Source: Alphaproteobacteria bacterium (GTDB lineage Bacteria > Pseudomonadota > Alphaproteobacteria > Paracaedibacterales > CAITNM01). Taken from it: a stretch of DNA of 12,174 nt. Shown here piece by piece: positions 5,977 through 12,174 of this stretch. Position 1 is the first letter of the stretch; the number at the start of each line of letters is the position of its first letter. Both the position numbers and the translations under genes were made by a program. The notes beneath the pieces were generated by a model, which worked only from the letters and a program-made list of their open reading frames with translations, searched no databases and was not told the origin of the DNA. The stretch lies in NCBI GenBank assembly GCA_947499175.1, contig CANMNU010000032.1, positions 1 to 12,174 of the forward strand. The letters run 5' to 3'.

Positions 5977-6591
5977 ATGCCTGATTTTTGTCTTGAAAAA
6001 AATTGTAAATATACAAAAATTGCCGGCATAGACGAAGCAGGTTGTGGCCCTTGGGCCGGTCCTGTTGTTGCAGCATCAGTGATTTTTTTTGAGCACAATG
6101 AAGAATTATGGAACGATCTAAATGATTCTAAGAAACTTTCAAAAATTAAACGTGAGCAATGTTACGCAAAGCTTGTTAACTCACCGCAACTAGTCTATGG
6201 GGTTGGCATCGCAACTGTTACGGAAATTGACACATTAAACATTGCCAAAGCAACATGTCTTGCAATGGAACGCGCTATGCTCGCTCTTCCTGAAAAACCA
6301 GAATATGCACTTGTTGACGGCATTCGCGAACCAAAGATTAATACTCCTTTGAAGTTAGTAATCAAAGGTGATTCTATAAGCCTTAGTATTGCCGCTGCTT
6401 CAATTATTGCAAAAGTTACCCGTGATAGCATAATGGCCGAAATTGGTGAAAAATATCCCGAATATGGATGGTCAAAAAATGCTGGATATGGCACAGCCCT
6501 TCATCAGCACGCTTTAAAGTGTTATGGCGTAACCCCCTATCACCGAACAAGCTTTTCCCCAATTCGCAAACTAATAAATGAGGCAGCATGA
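5977..6591 (+). CDS. rnhB: Ribonuclease HII
   Basis: Cleaves RNA in RNA-DNA hybrids and starts removal of single ribonucleotides misincorporated in DNA. The first catalytic pair is Asp19-Glu20 in GIDEAGCGPWAGPVVAA. Asp114 (LVDGI) and Asp132 (KGDS) complete the carboxylate site, followed by SIAAASIIAKVTRD (137-150). GYGT (170-173) supplies the Tyr that senses the RNA-DNA junction. The usual Gly-Arg-Gly motif after the catalytic pair is Gly-Cys-Gly here (residues 22-24). The 204-residue length is normal. ATG 5977 lies 5 bases after the antiporter stop, with only a weak Shine-Dalgarno (AAGAA), so translation is probably coupled. The gene overlaps rlmB by 4 bp. Confidence 0.96.
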   Translation: MPDFCLEKNCKYTKIAGIDEAGCGPWAGPVVAASVIFFEHNEELWNDLNDSKKLSKIKREQCYAKLVNSPQLVYGVGIATVTEIDTLNIAKATCLAMERAMLALPEKPEYALVDGIREPKINTPLKLVIKGDSISLSIAAASIIAKVTRDSIMAEIGEKYPEYGWSKNAGYGTALHQHALKCYGVTPYHRTSFSPIRKLINEAA

Positions 6592-7292
6592 CTTATTGGA
6601 TGTACGGCTGGCACGCATGCCTTGCCGCCCTAAGTAACCCTGATCGAAAAATTGAAAAAATCTTGATAGATAAACGTCAAGATCCTAAAAAATTGCAACT
6701 TACCCGTAAAATCATTTTAGAAGCGGTAGATGCTAAAATTATTGAAACAAAAGTTGGCAAAGATGCCGTGCACCAAGGAATTGCCATTTGTGTGCACGAA
6801 CAAATACCAGAAGATATTTCATTTTTACAAGCCGAAAAATCAATGTTGGTTGTGGTGCTTGACCAAATAACAGACCCTCATAACATGGGGGCCATATGGC
6901 GTTCATGTGCAGTTTTTGGCGCAACGGCTGTTGTTGTGCCTGAACGCAATAGTGCCACTGAATCTGCTGTTCTAGCCAAAGCAGCTTCAGGTGCATTAGA
7001 AATTGTCCCGCGTGTTGAAATTAAAAATTTAGCAGCAGCAATTGCAGAACTTAAAGAGCTAGGGTTTTGGGTCTATGGTTTTTCTGAACATGCCACTGAA
7101 ACCTTGCAAAATTATGCTTTCCCAAAAAAAACGGCATTAATTTTTGGTAATGAGGGCGATGGAATGCGTGCCTTAACCACAAAAAATTGTGACTTAACCT
7201 TGCAGCTACCTACATCTAATACTTTCCAAACTCTTAATGTTTCTAATGCGGCGGCTGTTGCACTATATGAAGTTTTTCGTCAACAAAACTAG
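6588..7292 (+). CDS. rlmB: 23S rRNA (guanosine 2'-O)-methyltransferase, RlmB/TrmH (SpoU) family
   Basis: Knotted (SPOUT) methyltransferase using SAM to methylate a ribose 2'-OH, in E. coli RlmB at G2251 of 23S rRNA. The N-terminal substrate-binding domain begins YGWHACLAALSNPDRKI and includes VHQGIAI (61-67). The three SpoU motifs are all present: DQITDPHNMGAIWRS (92-106, with catalytic-site Asn99 and Arg105), FGNEGDGMR (186-194), and LNVSNAAAVALYE (216-228). The length of 234 residues is close to the roughly 243 of E. coli RlmB, and the N-terminal domain favours RlmB over the shorter tRNA enzyme TrmL. The exact RNA target is not provable from sequence. The ATG overlaps the rnhB stop (ATGA), indicating coupled translation. 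Confidence 0.92.
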   Translation: MTYWMYGWHACLAALSNPDRKIEKILIDKRQDPKKLQLTRKIILEAVDAKIIETKVGKDAVHQGIAICVHEQIPEDISFLQAEKSMLVVVLDQITDPHNMGAIWRSCAVFGATAVVVPERNSATESAVLAKAASGALEIVPRVEIKNLAAAIAELKELGFWVYGFSEHATETLQNYAFPKKTALIFGNEGDGMRALTTKNCDLTLQLPTSNTFQTLNVSNAAAVALYEVFRQQN

Positions 7293-7311
7293 GTTACAAG
7301 GAGCATACACT

Positions 7312-8691
7312 ATGGCTAAAAATATTATCATCATTGGCGCTGGTCCTGGTGGTTATGTTTGTGCCATTCGCGCAGCGCAGTTGGGTCATAGTGTTACAGT
7401 AATTGATTCCATGGCGAGGCCCGGTGGCACTTGCCTGAATATGGGCTGCATCCCGTCTAAAAATCTGCTGCAAGCAACCCATGAATATCACAAAATTCAC
7501 AACTATTTACCCAAGTTTGGCATTGAAGTTAAGCAAGTATCGGTTGATTTGCAAAAAATGCAATCTCAAAAAAATCAGGTATTAAATGACTTTGGCCAAG
7601 GCATTTTATTTTTATTTAAAAAAAATAACATCCGTTTTATTAATGCCACTTCCCAATTGTTAAGCCACAACCAAGTTAAAGCTGGTAATGAAATTTTAAA
7701 TGCAGATGCAATTATCATTGCTACAGGTTCTATCCCCCGCGAAATTACAAATATTACGGTTGATGAAAAGACTATTTTATCATCAAAAGGTGCACTTGAA
7801 CTTGAAGACACTCCCAAGTCATTAGCAATTATTGGCGGCGGTTATATTGGATTAGAGTTAGGGTCTATTTGGGGGCGCTTGGGTGCTGAAATTCACATTA
7901 TTGAATCCCTTGAACGCATAATCCCTGGGCTTGATTTTGATATCGGCCAAGCACTGCATAAGTCGCTAGAAAAGCAAGGCTTCAACTTTTGCTTAGGCGC
8001 AAAAATTAATCAAGTTACAACCACTGAAAATGGCGCTGAAATTCTTTTTGAACAAAATAGCACCCCACAAACACTAAACGTTGAAAAAGTTTTAGTATCC
8101 GCTGGTCGTGTGCCAAACACGCAAGGACTCAATCTTGAAAAATTTGACATTGAATTAACCTCTCAAGGCTTTATTAAAGTAAACAATAATTTTGAAACCA
8201 CCTGTAATGGAATCTTCGCTATCGGAGATGTGGTTGAAGGATTAATGCTTGCCCATAAGGCTGAAGAAGAAGGTGTGGCGGTAGCCGAGTATTTGTCAGG
8301 CATGGCACCCCATGTTGATTACAATGTAATTCCTTCTGTGGTTTATACTCAGCCTGAGGTCGCAAGTGTTGGCTTTAGTGAGCAACAGCTAAAAACATCT
8401 GGAATCCTCTATAAAACAAGTAAATTTCCGTTTTCTGCCAACAGTCGCGCGAAAGCAGTGCATGAAACCGAAGGATTTGTGAAATTGTTATGCCACCAAG
8501 AATCAGGGTTGGTTTTGGGCGCACATATTATTGGCAGTTGTGCTGGTAATATGATTGCCCAAATTGCCCAAGCAATGAGTTTGCGAGCCACTGCACAAGA
8601 TATAGCTAGTACTTGCCACGCCCACCCAACAACAAGCGAGGCAATCAAAGAATCCGCCTTAGGTTTGTTTTCAAAACCTATTCACTTGTAG
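7312..8691 (+). CDS. lpdA: Dihydrolipoamide dehydrogenase (E3)
   Basis: FAD-dependent disulfide oxidoreductase that reoxidises lipoyl groups of the pyruvate or 2-oxoglutarate dehydrogenase complexes with NAD+. The FAD-binding motif is GAGPGGYVCAIRAAQLG (9-25). The redox disulfide is GGTCLNMGCIPSK (38-50, Cys41 and Cys46). ATGS precedes the NAD-binding GGGYIGLELG. The second FAD motif is GIFAIGDV, and HAHPTTSEA (436-444) carries the catalytic His438-Glu443 pair at the dimer interface. The length of 459 residues is typical, with no lipoyl-domain fusion. ATG 7312 has AAGGAG 8 bases upstream; in-frame upstream codons belong to the end of rlmB. It lies 19 bases after rlmB and ends the operon. No E1 or E2 gene is adjacent, so the parent complex is not shown. 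Confidence 0.96.
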   Translation: MAKNIIIIGAGPGGYVCAIRAAQLGHSVTVIDSMARPGGTCLNMGCIPSKNLLQATHEYHKIHNYLPKFGIEVKQVSVDLQKMQSQKNQVLNDFGQGILFLFKKNNIRFINATSQLLSHNQVKAGNEILNADAIIIATGSIPREITNITVDEKTILSSKGALELEDTPKSLAIIGGGYIGLELGSIWGRLGAEIHIIESLERIIPGLDFDIGQALHKSLEKQGFNFCLGAKINQVTTTENGAEILFEQNSTPQTLNVEKVLVSAGRVPNTQGLNLEKFDIELTSQGFIKVNNNFETTCNGIFAIGDVVEGLMLAHKAEEEGVAVAEYLSGMAPHVDYNVIPSVVYTQPEVASVGFSEQQLKTSGILYKTSKFPFSANSRAKAVHETEGFVKLLCHQESGLVLGAHIIGSCAGNMIAQIAQAMSLRATAQDIASTCHAHPTTSEAIKESALGLFSKPIHL

Positions 8692-8709
8692 TTATGTTAT
8701 TTTACATCC

Positions 8710-8742
8710 TTGACATTCTTAATGAGCATGCTTAACTATAAC
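8710..8742 (+). promoter_or_regulatory. Weak promoter candidate for the F-box/HAF gene
   Basis: A perfect -35 hexamer TTGACA (8710-8715) lies in the spacer after lpdA. The best -10, TATAAC (8737-8742), is 21 bases away, too far for an ordinary sigma70 promoter; at 17 bases the hexamer is only TAACTA. An 8-bp palindrome, agcatgct (8725-8732), sits between the boxes, where a regulator that bends or untwists DNA could act. Speculative. Confidence 0.3.
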
Positions 8743-8771
8743 TAAAAACTTAAAAAATAGATTAACTCGTA

Positions 8772-9959
8772 ATGATAAATCAAAAAATAAAATTTTTCAT
8801 CACATTGGTGATTTTGCTTGTTAGTAACGCTGTGTGTACAGATAATCTTGATATTGAAAAAAAACGATTCTTTTTTTCTAATAAATCTCCGGAATACATA
8901 GATGAAACAATCCTATCATTTCTTGATGGTAGATCTCTTGTTGCAATGGCTTATGTCAATAAGTATTGTGCGGCACTTCCTAAAAGCAAAATTTGGCATA
9001 ATTTAGTTGAAAAAGAATTAGGAATAAGTTTACCAAGGGAGTTCGTTCTTTCTAACGTTGATTATTTAATTAATTGTTTTAAGTACACTTTTAAAGATTG
9101 GGGACCTGTAGAAGATCAAACCGCAGATCTGATTATGTCAGATTCTGGCTCCTTAGTACTAAATACTGCTTCATGCGGAAAGTTTCAAAATGATTTATAT
9201 GGAAGAGAACAAATTCCTAGGACTACAATCATTCGCAGAGAAAAGAACATTAGTGAGACTTTAGGGGAATCCTGCGTTATTAGAAACAACAAATTTATTA
9301 CCGTTTTAAAAGGATGCCGCACAAATGTAGTAAGTAAAGATGGTTCCATATTTGCCGGATGGTATGCAAAAAATGCAAAAGCAGATTGTATAGCATTTAG
9401 GTGGAGTGAATCAGGTGGTTTCAAGCTTTTGCCTATAGATGGCAGAAGTATTGCACTCAAAATTACTCAAGAACCAGAAAACGATTATATACCAGTGATC
9501 AGTGGTGTAATTAGAGATGAAAAAGGTAAAGAATCACGTTTCTTCTGGAAGAAAGATACGGTTGAAATCATTGATGGTCAAAAAGGCTCATTTTCAACAA
9601 GTAAAACCATTAGCGATGATGGGCTTGTTTCTGTTAGAACAAACTTTGGTTTTTGGACAAGTCAGGCTGTTCGTTTAGAGGGTAATTTTTCTGAATCAAT
9701 AGAAGGCATTTTAAATACTCAAGGAGTTCTTCCAAAAGACTATCGTATAGAAAGCATAAATGCCATAAGCGCAAACGGAGTTTTTATGGCAGGATTTGCT
9801 GTTAATCAATACAAACAAAGAAGGGCTTGGTTAGCAACTATTCCAAGACATCATGTGCCTATAACTGTTCCATCTACTTATCAAAAAATAAAGAGATTTT
9901 TAGCGAGTGGGTGCGGCCTTCGCAAGGCCCCACAAAATAGCCTGTCCGGGTTCAGGTAG
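8772..9959 (+). CDS. Signal-peptide protein with F-box-like motif and HAF-type repeats
   Basis: A 395-residue protein with an unusual domain order. Residues 1-20 are a Sec signal peptide (basic MINQKIK, then FFITLVILLVSNA); Cys22 lacks a proper lipobox. Residues 39-80 read like an F-box: SPEYIDETILSFLDGRSLVAM with YVNKYC and a closing IW near 74-75, the hydrophobic pattern by which eukaryotic F-box proteins bind Skp1. Residues 187-221 (SKDGSIFAGW, AFRWSESGGFKLL) and 329-357 (INAISANGVFMAGF, RRAWLATIP) match HAF-type repeats of bacterial autotransporter-like surface proteins; a weaker copy lies near 278-300. No beta-barrel follows, so surface display by itself is doubtful. The ATG has no clear Shine-Dalgarno. 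The last 20 or so residues come from a GC-rich hairpin block (9907-9956). A host-directed or envelope protein is a reasonable inference; the function is not established. Confidence 0.75.
   Translation: MINQKIKFFITLVILLVSNAVCTDNLDIEKKRFFFSNKSPEYIDETILSFLDGRSLVAMAYVNKYCAALPKSKIWHNLVEKELGISLPREFVLSNVDYLINCFKYTFKDWGPVEDQTADLIMSDSGSLVLNTASCGKFQNDLYGREQIPRTTIIRREKNISETLGESCVIRNNKFITVLKGCRTNVVSKDGSIFAGWYAKNAKADCIAFRWSESGGFKLLPIDGRSIALKITQEPENDYIPVISGVIRDEKGKESRFFWKKDTVEIIDGQKGSFSTSKTISDDGLVSVRTNFGFWTSQAVRLEGNFSESIEGILNTQGVLPKDYRIESINAISANGVFMAGFAVNQYKQRRAWLATIPRHHVPITVPSTYQKIKRFLASGCGLRKAPQNSLSGFR
9907..9956. repeat. GC-rich double hairpin at the 3' end of the F-box/HAF gene
   Basis: Two inverted repeats lie back to back. 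The first is gtgg/ccac (9907-9910, 9930-9933) enclosing ggcctt-cgc-aaggcc (9915-9929). The second is cctg/cagg (9941-9944, 9953-9956), ending directly before the stop codon at 9957. The block is far richer in GC than its surroundings and encodes only the tail of the protein, past its last HAF repeat. Without a T-run it is a poor intrinsic terminator. It may be an inserted palindromic element or a transcript-end structure between the convergent genes. Confidence 0.5.
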
Positions 9960-9970
9960 GTGTGTTAATT

Positions 9971-11254
9971 TTATTTTTTAAACACCCCAACAACTTCCAA
10001 ATGTGAAGCCCACAGGAACTGATCAATCGGATGGGCTGATTTTAATGTATAGCCACCATCTTCCAAAGTTTTTGCGTCACGGGCAAAAGTTTGTGTATTA
10101 CACGAAATATAAATAACAGTTGGAGCAATGCTTTTTGCCAATTGCTGAACTTGAGCTTCAGCCCCTGCTCTGGGGGGATCAATCACCACAGTACTGTAGC
10201 AATTTAATGCCTTGGTTGGTAGTGGCGTTTCAAACAAATCACGTACTTTAGCATGCAATGGATATTCTTTTGCAGCACTACTTAACAAATCAATCGCTTT
10301 ATTGTTGCCTTCAAAGGCATCTACTCTACCATAATTTAAAAGTGAACCTGAAAAGGTTCCTCGCCCTGAAAACAGGTCTAACAAATGAGTTTGTGGACCA
10401 GACTCATCTAATGTTTGCTTGATAATATCGTTTATCCAACTTTCAGCAATACTACTTGCTTGTAAAAATGCCCAGGGGTCCATTGGCACTTCTAATGGAC
10501 CAAATTGTGTTGTTATAGCTTGGGTTTGCAGAATAAGATCATAAAATTTGCGATGGCGAAATTGCAACCTAGCCCAATTTGCTTGGGTGGCAACATCTTT
10601 AAGCATTGCCTTTTTTTCTTCACTTATTTGGTTAATTCCTTGAATTTCAATGCCAATATCCACCAGACCGTTTAATTCCAAAATGAAGATATTCGCTTTT
10701 TGAAATGGTTCCAACAAATTGTCTAAGGCTGTACGCAAAAATGGCAGTGCATCTTGCAAAGGTTGTGTCAGTACAGGACATTCTTCCATATCAATAATTT
10801 GGTGACTTTGCAAACGATGAAAGCCCATAAATAGCTTATCACCTTTTTTTGTTGCCTCAAGATTAGCCCGTCTACGCTGAGCTGCAGGCACAACTTTTAT
10901 TGGTTGAATTAGATACGGGTTAAGACCAAATTCGTTAAATGCTTGGGTTAACTGGGATGTTTTGAATTCTTTATAAAACCCTTCTTTGGCGTGCTGCAAT
11001 ACACATCCACCACAGCTAGTAAAATGTTTACATAAAGCGTCTTGGCGCTCTAAAGACGGTTTTATAACGGCTTTAAAATAGGTATTGGTGCGCTTGGGGT
11101 ATTGCACTTTTTCAAACTCTATTTCCTCACCAGGCAAACAAAACGGTAATTCGGTGTCTCCACTAGTGCTAATAATTTCAGCAAAACCGTTATGGTGAAG
11201 TTTTAAAGCCCGGCCAGTTTCTGTGGTTGTTATTGGTGGAGTTTGATTGCGCAT
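9971..11254 (-). CDS. rlmD: RlmD/RumA-type RNA (uracil-5-)-methyltransferase with 4Fe-4S cluster
   Basis: SAM-dependent enzyme forming 5-methyluridine, in E. coli RlmD at U1939 of 23S rRNA. A reduced TRAM-like region spans about residues 10-65. The 4Fe-4S cysteines are Cys75, Cys81 and Cys84 (CKHFTSCGGC) plus Cys159 (EECP). The substrate loop has FLQAS (263-267). The Rossmann motif is LLDLFSGRGTFSG (291-303), then DPPRAGA (359-365). The catalytic nucleophile is Cys385 in YISCNTQTFARD (382-393), and HLEVV (418-422) gives the general-base Glu420. The motif normally reads Ser-Cys-Asn-Pro; here Thr replaces the Pro. The length of 427 residues fits RlmD (433 in E. coli). ATG 11254 has no visible Shine-Dalgarno. 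A target other than U1939 cannot be excluded. It is convergent with the F-box/HAF gene, 11 bases apart. Confidence 0.93.
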   Translation of the reverse strand: MRNQTPPITTTETGRALKLHHNGFAEIISTSGDTELPFCLPGEEIEFEKVQYPKRTNTYFKAVIKPSLERQDALCKHFTSCGGCVLQHAKEGFYKEFKTSQLTQAFNEFGLNPYLIQPIKVVPAAQRRRANLEATKKGDKLFMGFHRLQSHQIIDMEECPVLTQPLQDALPFLRTALDNLLEPFQKANIFILELNGLVDIGIEIQGINQISEEKKAMLKDVATQANWARLQFRHRKFYDLILQTQAITTQFGPLEVPMDPWAFLQASSIAESWINDIIKQTLDESGPQTHLLDLFSGRGTFSGSLLNYGRVDAFEGNNKAIDLLSSAAKEYPLHAKVRDLFETPLPTKALNCYSTVVIDPPRAGAEAQVQQLAKSIAPTVIYISCNTQTFARDAKTLEDGGYTLKSAHPIDQFLWASHLEVVGVFKK

Positions 11255-11340
11255 AATATAAATTAAAATTAATTAAAAAGATATTTTGAAATAGTAGAGA
11301 GTTTTCATGATAAGTACTAGATGTTTAGTTCATTTATCAC

Positions 11341-11366
11341 AAAAAACCACGGTGATTGTTCCGTGG
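11341..11366 (-). terminator. Rho-independent terminator of the 11386-12162 gene
   Basis: On the minus strand, CCACGG (11366-11361) and CCGTGG (11352-11347) form a perfect 6-bp GC-rich stem with an 8-base loop, followed at once by a run of about six T. It lies 20 bases past the stop codon of the upstream gene and about 90 bases before rlmD, so the two minus-strand genes are separate transcription units. Confidence 0.85.
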
Positions 11367-11385
11367 AATTTCACTAGGTTCTCTT

Positions 11386-12162
11386 TCACCCAACAGAAGT
11401 TGTTCTTTCATTACACAATACTACTTCAATTCTACGAATACCTTTCATAACATTTTTCGTCTGCTCAATTTCCTCAAACACTTTCATAATGTTCAAATAC
11501 GCACCTTCTGAACATGCTGGTTCATTATCTTCCTTGCTATTTTCCAACCCATTGTTATGCCCGCGCATAATCATAAACAAAGCCTCTGTTAAAGGGTTAA
11601 GTTTGTCTAATATTTCTGGAGTAAACACTTTTTTCGCTTGAGTGAAAATATCAATCATTTCCGGTCTAATTTTGGTACAAAGAACTTTAATTTGATTTGG
11701 AGATAGGTGCCAAGTATCTAGATTCGGCTTTGTCATTAAATCATATAAAATATCAACAGCATTGTTAGGCTTTTGTAATTCTTCCACCAAGGTATCAGCG
11801 ATAGTGATTTCTTCGTAACCAATTGTTTTAGCCTTTAATATTCCTGTTACTTTTTTCCATTCTTTTTCGCTGTCTTGTTTAAGGTAAGCAACTATGAATT
11901 CTTTTGTTTTTAGTTCAACTGCTTTTCCTAACAGCAAGTTATATGACAACACAAATAGTTGGCGAATATTAGGCAAACCAGGATAAGCATAATTTGCGTA
12001 AAGTTTTGGTATTGACGGCATATGACCTTTAACACTACCGTCTGCCACTAATAAACCAAGGCCCTCTATAGCAGTTTTAAGTCTAAATGTTTGGCCATCG
12101 TTAAGTTTTAATTCAGCTAAAGCTTGCGTCACAAACGCCTGCATATCAGCTGCGGCAGTCAT
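11386..12162 (-). CDS. Hypothetical protein, possibly cut by the window edge
   Basis: I do not recognise this 258-residue protein. It has no signal peptide or transmembrane segment and looks soluble and mostly helical, with many Leu, Lys and Glu residues and short helices joined by Pro-Asn or Pro-Asp turns. No catalytic motif or known repeat stands out. The C-terminal part has an acidic stretch (NSKEDNEPACSEGAY) before a charged helix. The ATG at 12162 has only AAAGAAAAG upstream. The four codons from there to the window end are open in frame, so the true start may lie outside the window and this may be the C-terminal part of a larger protein. A strong terminator follows the stop. Confidence 0.65.
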   Translation of the reverse strand: MTAAADMQAFVTQALAELKLNDGQTFRLKTAIEGLGLLVADGSVKGHMPSIPKLYANYAYPGLPNIRQLFVLSYNLLLGKAVELKTKEFIVAYLKQDSEKEWKKVTGILKAKTIGYEEITIADTLVEELQKPNNAVDILYDLMTKPNLDTWHLSPNQIKVLCTKIRPEMIDIFTQAKKVFTPEILDKLNPLTEALFMIMRGHNNGLENSKEDNEPACSEGAYLNIMKVFEEIEQTKNVMKGIRRIEVVLCNERTTSVG

Positions 12163-12174
12163 GAACTTTTCTTT

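Noticed and set aside
5802..6098. Minus-strand reading frame across the antiporter/rnhB junction
   Set aside because: It overlaps two well-supported plus-strand genes, has no Shine-Dalgarno and its translation resembles no protein family.
7237..7311. Upstream extension of the dihydrolipoamide dehydrogenase reading frame into the end of rlmB
   Set aside because: The extra residues are an out-of-frame reading of rlmB; ATG 7312 has an ideal Shine-Dalgarno and begins just before the FAD-binding motif, as in the family.
9959..9986. gtgtt/aacac inverted repeat with T-rich loop as a bidirectional terminator between the F-box/HAF gene and rlmD
   Set aside because: The stem is only 5 bp and AT-rich, the loop is 14 bases, the T-run lies in the loop rather than after the stem, and it overlaps the rlmD coding end.

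Overview
The window looks like a piece of chromosome from an AT-rich alphaproteobacterium, most likely an intracellular or protist-associated one (Holosporales, Paracaedibacter or Rickettsiales-like). The clues are the long N-terminal extension of ribosomal protein S9, an alphaproteobacterial-type Hfq, AT-rich spacers, an intergenic palindromic element resembling those of Rickettsia and relatives, and a eukaryote-like F-box in a signal-peptide protein. The placement is inferred from protein style; no search was run.

Layout. Positions 26-3411 are all on the minus strand. Transcription runs hipB-hipA (toxin-antitoxin-like pair, 4-bp overlap, own promoter with a 16-bp palindrome), then rplM-rpsI (ribosomal proteins L13 and S9, own promoter, strong terminator at 746-774), then an unrecognised exported protein (26-712). 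Divergent from hipBA is hfq (3623-3934, plus). It converges on a tRNA-Leu(GAG) gene (3952-4036, minus). A 627-bp gene-free stretch (4037-4663) follows. It holds a palindromic repeat element (4257-4336) and a perfect 10-bp hairpin (4557-4579).

A plus-strand operon then runs from 4664 to 8691: a CPA2-type cation/proton antiporter without an RCK domain, rnhB (RNase HII), rlmB (rRNA 2'-O-methyltransferase, 4-bp overlap with rnhB) and a dihydrolipoamide dehydrogenase. Next is a plus-strand gene (8772-9959) whose product has a signal peptide, an F-box-like motif and HAF-type repeats; its 3' end lies in a GC-rich hairpin block. It converges on a minus-strand RlmD/RumA-type RNA uracil methyltransferase (9971-11254). 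The last gene (11386-12162, minus) is unrecognised, has a clear terminator, and may continue past the window edge.

Most of the window is housekeeping: translation (rplM, rpsI, tRNA-Leu, rlmB, rlmD), RNA regulation (hfq), genome maintenance (rnhB) and central metabolism (lpd). The accessory points of interest are the F-box/HAF protein, the hipBA control region, and the palindromic elements at 4257-4336 and 9907-9956. I did not find CRISPR arrays, insertion sequences, prophage genes or a multi-gene defence system.
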